Source of the DNA: DATIJJ01 sp039936115
GTDB lineage: Bacteria; Pseudomonadota; Gammaproteobacteria; DSM-16500
Reading direction: 5' to 3'
NCBI GenBank assembly: GCA_039936115.1
Contig: JBDTIZ010000045.1
Location: forward strand, 1-17,265
Length of the DNA stretch: 17,265 nucleotides
The position numbers were made by a program, and so were the translations under genes. This document shows, piece by piece, positions 14,601 through 17,265 of the stretch. The notes under the pieces were generated by a model. That model was not told the DNA's origin. It searched no databases and was given only the letters and a program-made list of their open reading frames with translations. The stretch's first letter is position 1; the number at the start of each line of letters is the position of its first letter.

Positions 14601-17265
14601 TCGGCTCACTCATAGATAAAACAGATACATCAAAAGAAAATTTAGAATATATAGCGCAATTAGATAATTTTTCACTTACTCTCTACAAGGTTGGATCTAG
14701 CAAAATGCTTCCCTCTGTAGAAGGATATATTCAGTCTGCCTCTGCAAGTAAAACTACAGTGAAACATGACTCGGAAAAACATAAATCTGCGAACAAACCA
14801 AATATTACCGCAACCGAATCAAAAAAAACTAAATCAGTAAATAATGGGTTAATTACCACATTGCCAGAATTTATCAATTACACTGCTCATGATGTCGATC
14901 GTAATAAGAAGGTTGAACGTATTTCAAGATCACTGGAAGATTATGCGTCAATGAAAAAAAAGGGGAAAAATGACTTCAAAGGTGCAGCTGATCTTGTTGT
15001 GCGAGCCATAGATTTCTGTAAGAGCCAGAATCACAAACTGCAATTAAGCGCTATTTCTATCATTGATTCAATTGAACAAGACTACCAAATTGATTATTTA
15101 GTTTATTTAACCAAAATTCAGGCCTACCTCGGGCTGGCTCGCTATGAAGATGCTCTTAAATCACTAGATTCCGCTACTTCGTTTGAGCGAAGTCAGGCTT
15201 CTCATAATACAAAAAGAATTGCCTATTATTATTTTCTACGCAGTGAAATTTATCTCGCCCAAAACAATCTGGCAGAAGCAAAAGCAAATATCCTTAAGGG
15301 TATTAGAGAAGATTTTGATAATACCTACCCTGCTAGATATGTAGCAACCGTCGGAATCGCCTTCAATCAATGTGAAAAAATTACGCCTGTTCGAGGCGCA
15401 CCGAAGTTACCTATTAGCCCATTTAAGTCATTTGAGTTAATTAATTCTGCTTTTTCTCATTGGGGAAAACAAGATCATGCCAACGCACTTAAAGATTATT
15501 ATGCGCTTTCTGCTCTAGAGCCTACTTTAGGAACTTGTTATGGTGCGATTGCAATATGCAGATATATTCTAGAGGGTAAAAAATTCAAACAAGAATATTT
15601 GGATTATCTGGATGTTGCGCTTTGGTTAATACAGACAAATGTATGTCCAATCAAAATTCCAACCAGTTTTATTGTCCAATATTTTACTGCAAAGATTGAT
15701 TTACTTTGCATGAATAAACAATTTGATGACGCGAAAACATGTTACGAAAGAGGCGACTCATATTTTAAACCAAATGCTGCAGATCATGTAAGCTATCAAA
15801 CGAGCGTTGCCAGCACTCTTCTGCATGCTTCCAAACGTGATGGTACGAGCTCTAGTGATGAATTGACCATCCATAAATTAATACAGTCAATCTTTCCACT
15901 AGTTAAATTAAACCAAACAACGCAAGAGGTACTACAGCAGACTATTCCAACACCTGCGGCAGTACCCGAAACAAAATCACTCAATGATGAAATGGCAGAA
16001 CGTGAAAAAGCCGAAAAACTTGCAAAGAAAGAAGCAGCAAAAAAAGCTAAGGGAGAACAAAATAAACTTGCAGAAGAACAAAAGAAGCTCGCAGAAGCCA
16101 AAGAAGCTGAAGACAACGCGCGACGTCTTGAAAAGAAACGATTAGCTGAGGAAAATCGACAAAAAGAAGCGGCTGCTAAAAAACAACAAAAACAGGAAAT
16201 AGCAAAAATAAATAAAGCTAAAAAAGCAGAAGAAGACAAGCGTTTGCAAGAGGAACGCGAGGCTGAAGAGCGTAAATTAGCTGATGAAAATAAAATAAAA
16301 GAAGCAGAAAAAACAGCTAAAATAGCTCAAAAGAAAGCAGAAAAAGCTAAAGTAAAAAGATTAAAGCAAGAAGCAGAGAAAGCAGCTGAAGAGGCTAAAG
16401 TTAAAGCTCAGCAAGAAGCAAAAGCAGAAGAAGAGAGAGAGCAAGCACGGTCTCAGGCTAAGGCTGATGAAGAAGCTCGACTAAAAGCCGAACAAGAAGA
16501 AAAAGAACGACTTCTACAAGAAAAATTAGCCCAAGATGAACTGGCTAAATCTAAAGCTCAAGAAGAAGCTCGACTAAAGACTCAAGAAGCCAAACAGCAA
16601 GCTGAAACAGAACAACTAAAAAAGGAATCTGAAGCTAAGAACAAAAAACAAATTGTCATTGAATCAGGATTGCCGGAAGAAAAATTTTCTTTCACAATGA
16701 ATACACCTGACGTTGTTAACTATGTATTCGATCGTTTGTTTGGATTTGAAAATTATATTGGCGGAAGTGCAATCCCTGATGTATTGGAAGGTAAATCAGA
16801 GTTAACCACTGATCTTGATTTGTATACGAGCGCCAAGTTCAATCAATATAAAGATCGTTTTAAAAATGATGAAATTGTCCGAGATTGCTATAATAAAAAT
16901 TTAGTCCATCTTCAAGGCACGGGCAAAATAACTGTCTCGCTATATTCTAGTGATCATCTTGCTAACAAGAAAATACTGACAAAAGCAGAGCGATTAAAAT
17001 CACACGCTCAAAGTGGCGTTTTTACCTATACTGCACTGTTTGCAGAAAGAACAACGGCCACGCATTGTGTCATCACTGATCCTACAGGACGCGGATATAA
17101 GGATTTTAGCGGGGGACGTATTGTAACACTGGATCCTCCAGAGATGTCACTGACAGCTGATTTCACTCGATACTTCCGTGCGATAGATAGCATATCAAAA
17201 CTGCCTAACCGTTATGGCCGCCCATTTATTCTTGATACTGACTTAGCTGTACAATTGCATAAACT
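11681..17265 (+). CDS. Giant modular TPR-like protein with coiled coil and poly(A) polymerase/CCA-type nucleotidyltransferase head (3' end outside window)
   Basis: I read an open frame of 1861 codons from ATG 11681 to the right edge without a stop. Order: a half module (about 1-260, with 'LIDLNIALWL' like the module ends); three full TPR-like modules starting at residues 277, 661 and 1061, each opening with 'LP.FINY' or 'IPDFINY'; a Lys/Glu/Ala-rich coiled coil (about 1433-1655); then a class II nucleotidyltransferase head. There 'YIGGSAIPDVLEG' (GGS 1694-1696) is followed by DLD (1711-1713) in 'TTDLDLYT', then 'DPTGRGYKDFSGG' (from 1800) and the D-x-x-R-x-x-R neck motif 'ADFTRYFRAI' (1826-1835). 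These match the poly(A) polymerase/tRNA nucleotidyltransferase family. The third carboxylate is not obvious: its strand reads 'KITVSLYSS' (1749-1757). Activity and target are unknown. Size and modularity recall effectors of intracellular bacteria, which is inference. No signal peptide is seen. Confidence 0.85.
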   Translation, partial: MLTGSGKESNNENRESTKYFTNHLDLANELFEQKEYLKAQNYFVSHIVVELSKKASLAETNSLALTIINKIHECNLKLQKKEVPSDTEKLAATAKMLFDQNTLEGYTSARKYFKALIYHHPKDGQLYINRAACNSFIMENQSKYEILPMINLVLIDLNIALWLHYTGICILSSETALVCIMKKCVCLMRIQHRSWLDDCVQTYQLFKMHAQGAESHNICDFFRDSAKEQQSMRPGFAKLCNQLAAKLDSYVEEKSTLDEQKATAEIIEALYQNMPKLPSFINYLEDVNDSERAVVLIAASLRKCNSKDADFSRAAKLIHDGITLITLGTDLQWALHHAAKSIAQAAVICELDSLSYAHQFRNFRCLNDEEAATRYLNLAIESENNNSNKLAQMYFYLSRADIASSNKDFAAAKEDILTAIRLDPRGTYPANLSQVAGVNFNLAETGSQIILSSEPLSAATQKETYAKWDQAIADFHAKSYASTISLTKELLKYKVVQSEIYAMLAICCHKIPGGEFQGHLEDYLDLAIWLTRTKGSSLPIRFLIELYEIKMIRLCLLDKYEEAKVCYEMGLEYFTLADKQTYQECVAKQLGGTANKPKCNSDLQQKLFQFAASILPKHLNEKFIAKPQSQEIPKDKSKEPEQKQTRRSTSATVITVDENGIPDFINYLANAKSKTEKLKLIEKSLNKCNQRPVDSAGAAQLIYEAIELSSRKGSDSSQIADLFQRAGLKCGRLDVLTQIYKMKNFYKRNDYQAAIDSIDIAIYREKEFDIPNRMNLAYLYFSQAGAYLALKEKSKAKESILTGIRLDPYGTYPLQRAMIVGIAFSRCENLSDEPSKSPEDMPNMDSMLIQSELAFSEYGNRNYIVALKLFYELVKAAPACGGYYAGISDCLYNMGNRKFKQDYLDYLDVALWLMRTETSSGNQIIVLSAYAQKIHLLCQIKKINEEALSTFKIGLSYVLPENRDQYVKCIIESIGSLIDKTDTSKENLEYIAQLDNFSLTLYKVGSSKMLPSVEGYIQSASASKTTVKHDSEKHKSANKPNITATESKKTKSVNNGLITTLPEFINYTAHDVDRNKKVERISRSLEDYASMKKKGKNDFKGAADLVVRAIDFCKSQNHKLQLSAISIIDSIEQDYQIDYLVYLTKIQAYLGLARYEDALKSLDSATSFERSQASHNTKRIAYYYFLRSEIYLAQNNLAEAKANILKGIREDFDNTYPARYVATVGIAFNQCEKITPVRGAPKLPISPFKSFELINSAFSHWGKQDHANALKDYYALSALEPTLGTCYGAIAICRYILEGKKFKQEYLDYLDVALWLIQTNVCPIKIPTSFIVQYFTAKIDLLCMNKQFDDAKTCYERGDSYFKPNAADHVSYQTSVASTLLHASKRDGTSSSDELTIHKLIQSIFPLVKLNQTTQEVLQQTIPTPAAVPETKSLNDEMAEREKAEKLAKKEAAKKAKGEQNKLAEEQKKLAEAKEAEDNARRLEKKRLAEENRQKEAAAKKQQKQEIAKINKAKKAEEDKRLQEEREAEERKLADENKIKEAEKTAKIAQKKAEKAKVKRLKQEAEKAAEEAKVKAQQEAKAEEEREQARSQAKADEEARLKAEQEEKERLLQEKLAQDELAKSKAQEEARLKTQEAKQQAETEQLKKESEAKNKKQIVIESGLPEEKFSFTMNTPDVVNYVFDRLFGFENYIGGSAIPDVLEGKSELTTDLDLYTSAKFNQYKDRFKNDEIVRDCYNKNLVHLQGTGKITVSLYSSDHLANKKILTKAERLKSHAQSGVFTYTALFAERTTATHCVITDPTGRGYKDFSGGRIVTLDPPEMSLTADFTRYFRAIDSISKLPNRYGRPFILDTDLAVQLHK
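12509..15830 (+). repeat. Three tandem intragenic modules of about 385-400 residues
   Basis: Modules start at 12509, 13661 and 14861 (periods 1152 and 1200 bases). Each has an opening 'F-I-N-Y' block, then a Cys- or Tyr-ended helix and 'AA.L....I', a middle block (e.g. 'AKEDILTAIRLDPRGTYP', 'AKESILTGIRLDPYGTYP', 'AKANILKGIREDFDNTYP') and a closing block ('YLDLAIWLTRT', 'YLDVALWLMRT', 'YLDVALWLIQT'). The similarity is at protein level; DNA has diverged, so the triplication is old. The N-terminal 260 residues look like a fourth, partial unit. Confidence 0.8.

Noticed and set aside
15796..16239. 147-residue minus-strand open frame rich in Ser, Ala and Phe
   Set aside because: It is the antisense of the Lys/Glu/Ala-rich coiled coil of the giant gene; such composition creates spurious antisense frames.

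Overview
The window is AT-rich bacterial DNA. It carries two giant repeat-domain genes at its edges and a shuffled, partly decayed accessory region between them. The only clear housekeeping gene is tag (3-methyladenine DNA glycosylase I). Very large ankyrin/TPR proteins, paralogue pairs, pseudogenes and IS/palindrome scars suggest a host-associated gammaproteobacterium, perhaps of the Legionella/Coxiella/Rickettsiella type. That assignment is inference; nothing here fixes the taxon.

Layout: (1) 1-4844, minus: a giant ORF running off the left edge. It has ankyrin clusters, a helical TPR-like region and a C-terminal domain that I align to the nucleotidyltransferase head of the other giant, but with both active-site aspartates replaced. 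(2) 5074-5511, plus: a small unknown helical protein, followed by a GC-rich palindrome. (3) 5641-6237, minus: tag. (4) 6290-10465: a long inverted repeat of about 0.9 kb per arm. Each arm carries an epoxide-hydrolase-like alpha/beta hydrolase (intact on the left, frameshifted on the right). The arms enclose two tandem paralogous genes of unknown function, transcribed leftwards. The upstream one contains five copies of a pentanucleotide that place it out of frame; three or six copies would restore it, the pattern of a phase-variable locus. (5) 10531-11299, minus: a decayed unknown gene with several frame breaks and stops. (6) 11681-17265, plus: a second giant ORF running off the right edge. It has three tandem modules of about 385-400 residues, a Lys/Glu/Ala-rich coiled coil and a poly(A)-polymerase/CCA-type nucleotidyltransferase head with GGS and DLD motifs.

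The most notable signals are the pentanucleotide ON/OFF tract, the pairing of a degenerate and an apparently active nucleotidyltransferase-like domain on two divergently pointing giant proteins, the triplicated module in the right-hand giant, and the inverted repeat that could let the central segment flip. I saw no tRNA, rRNA, CRISPR array or complete insertion sequence.
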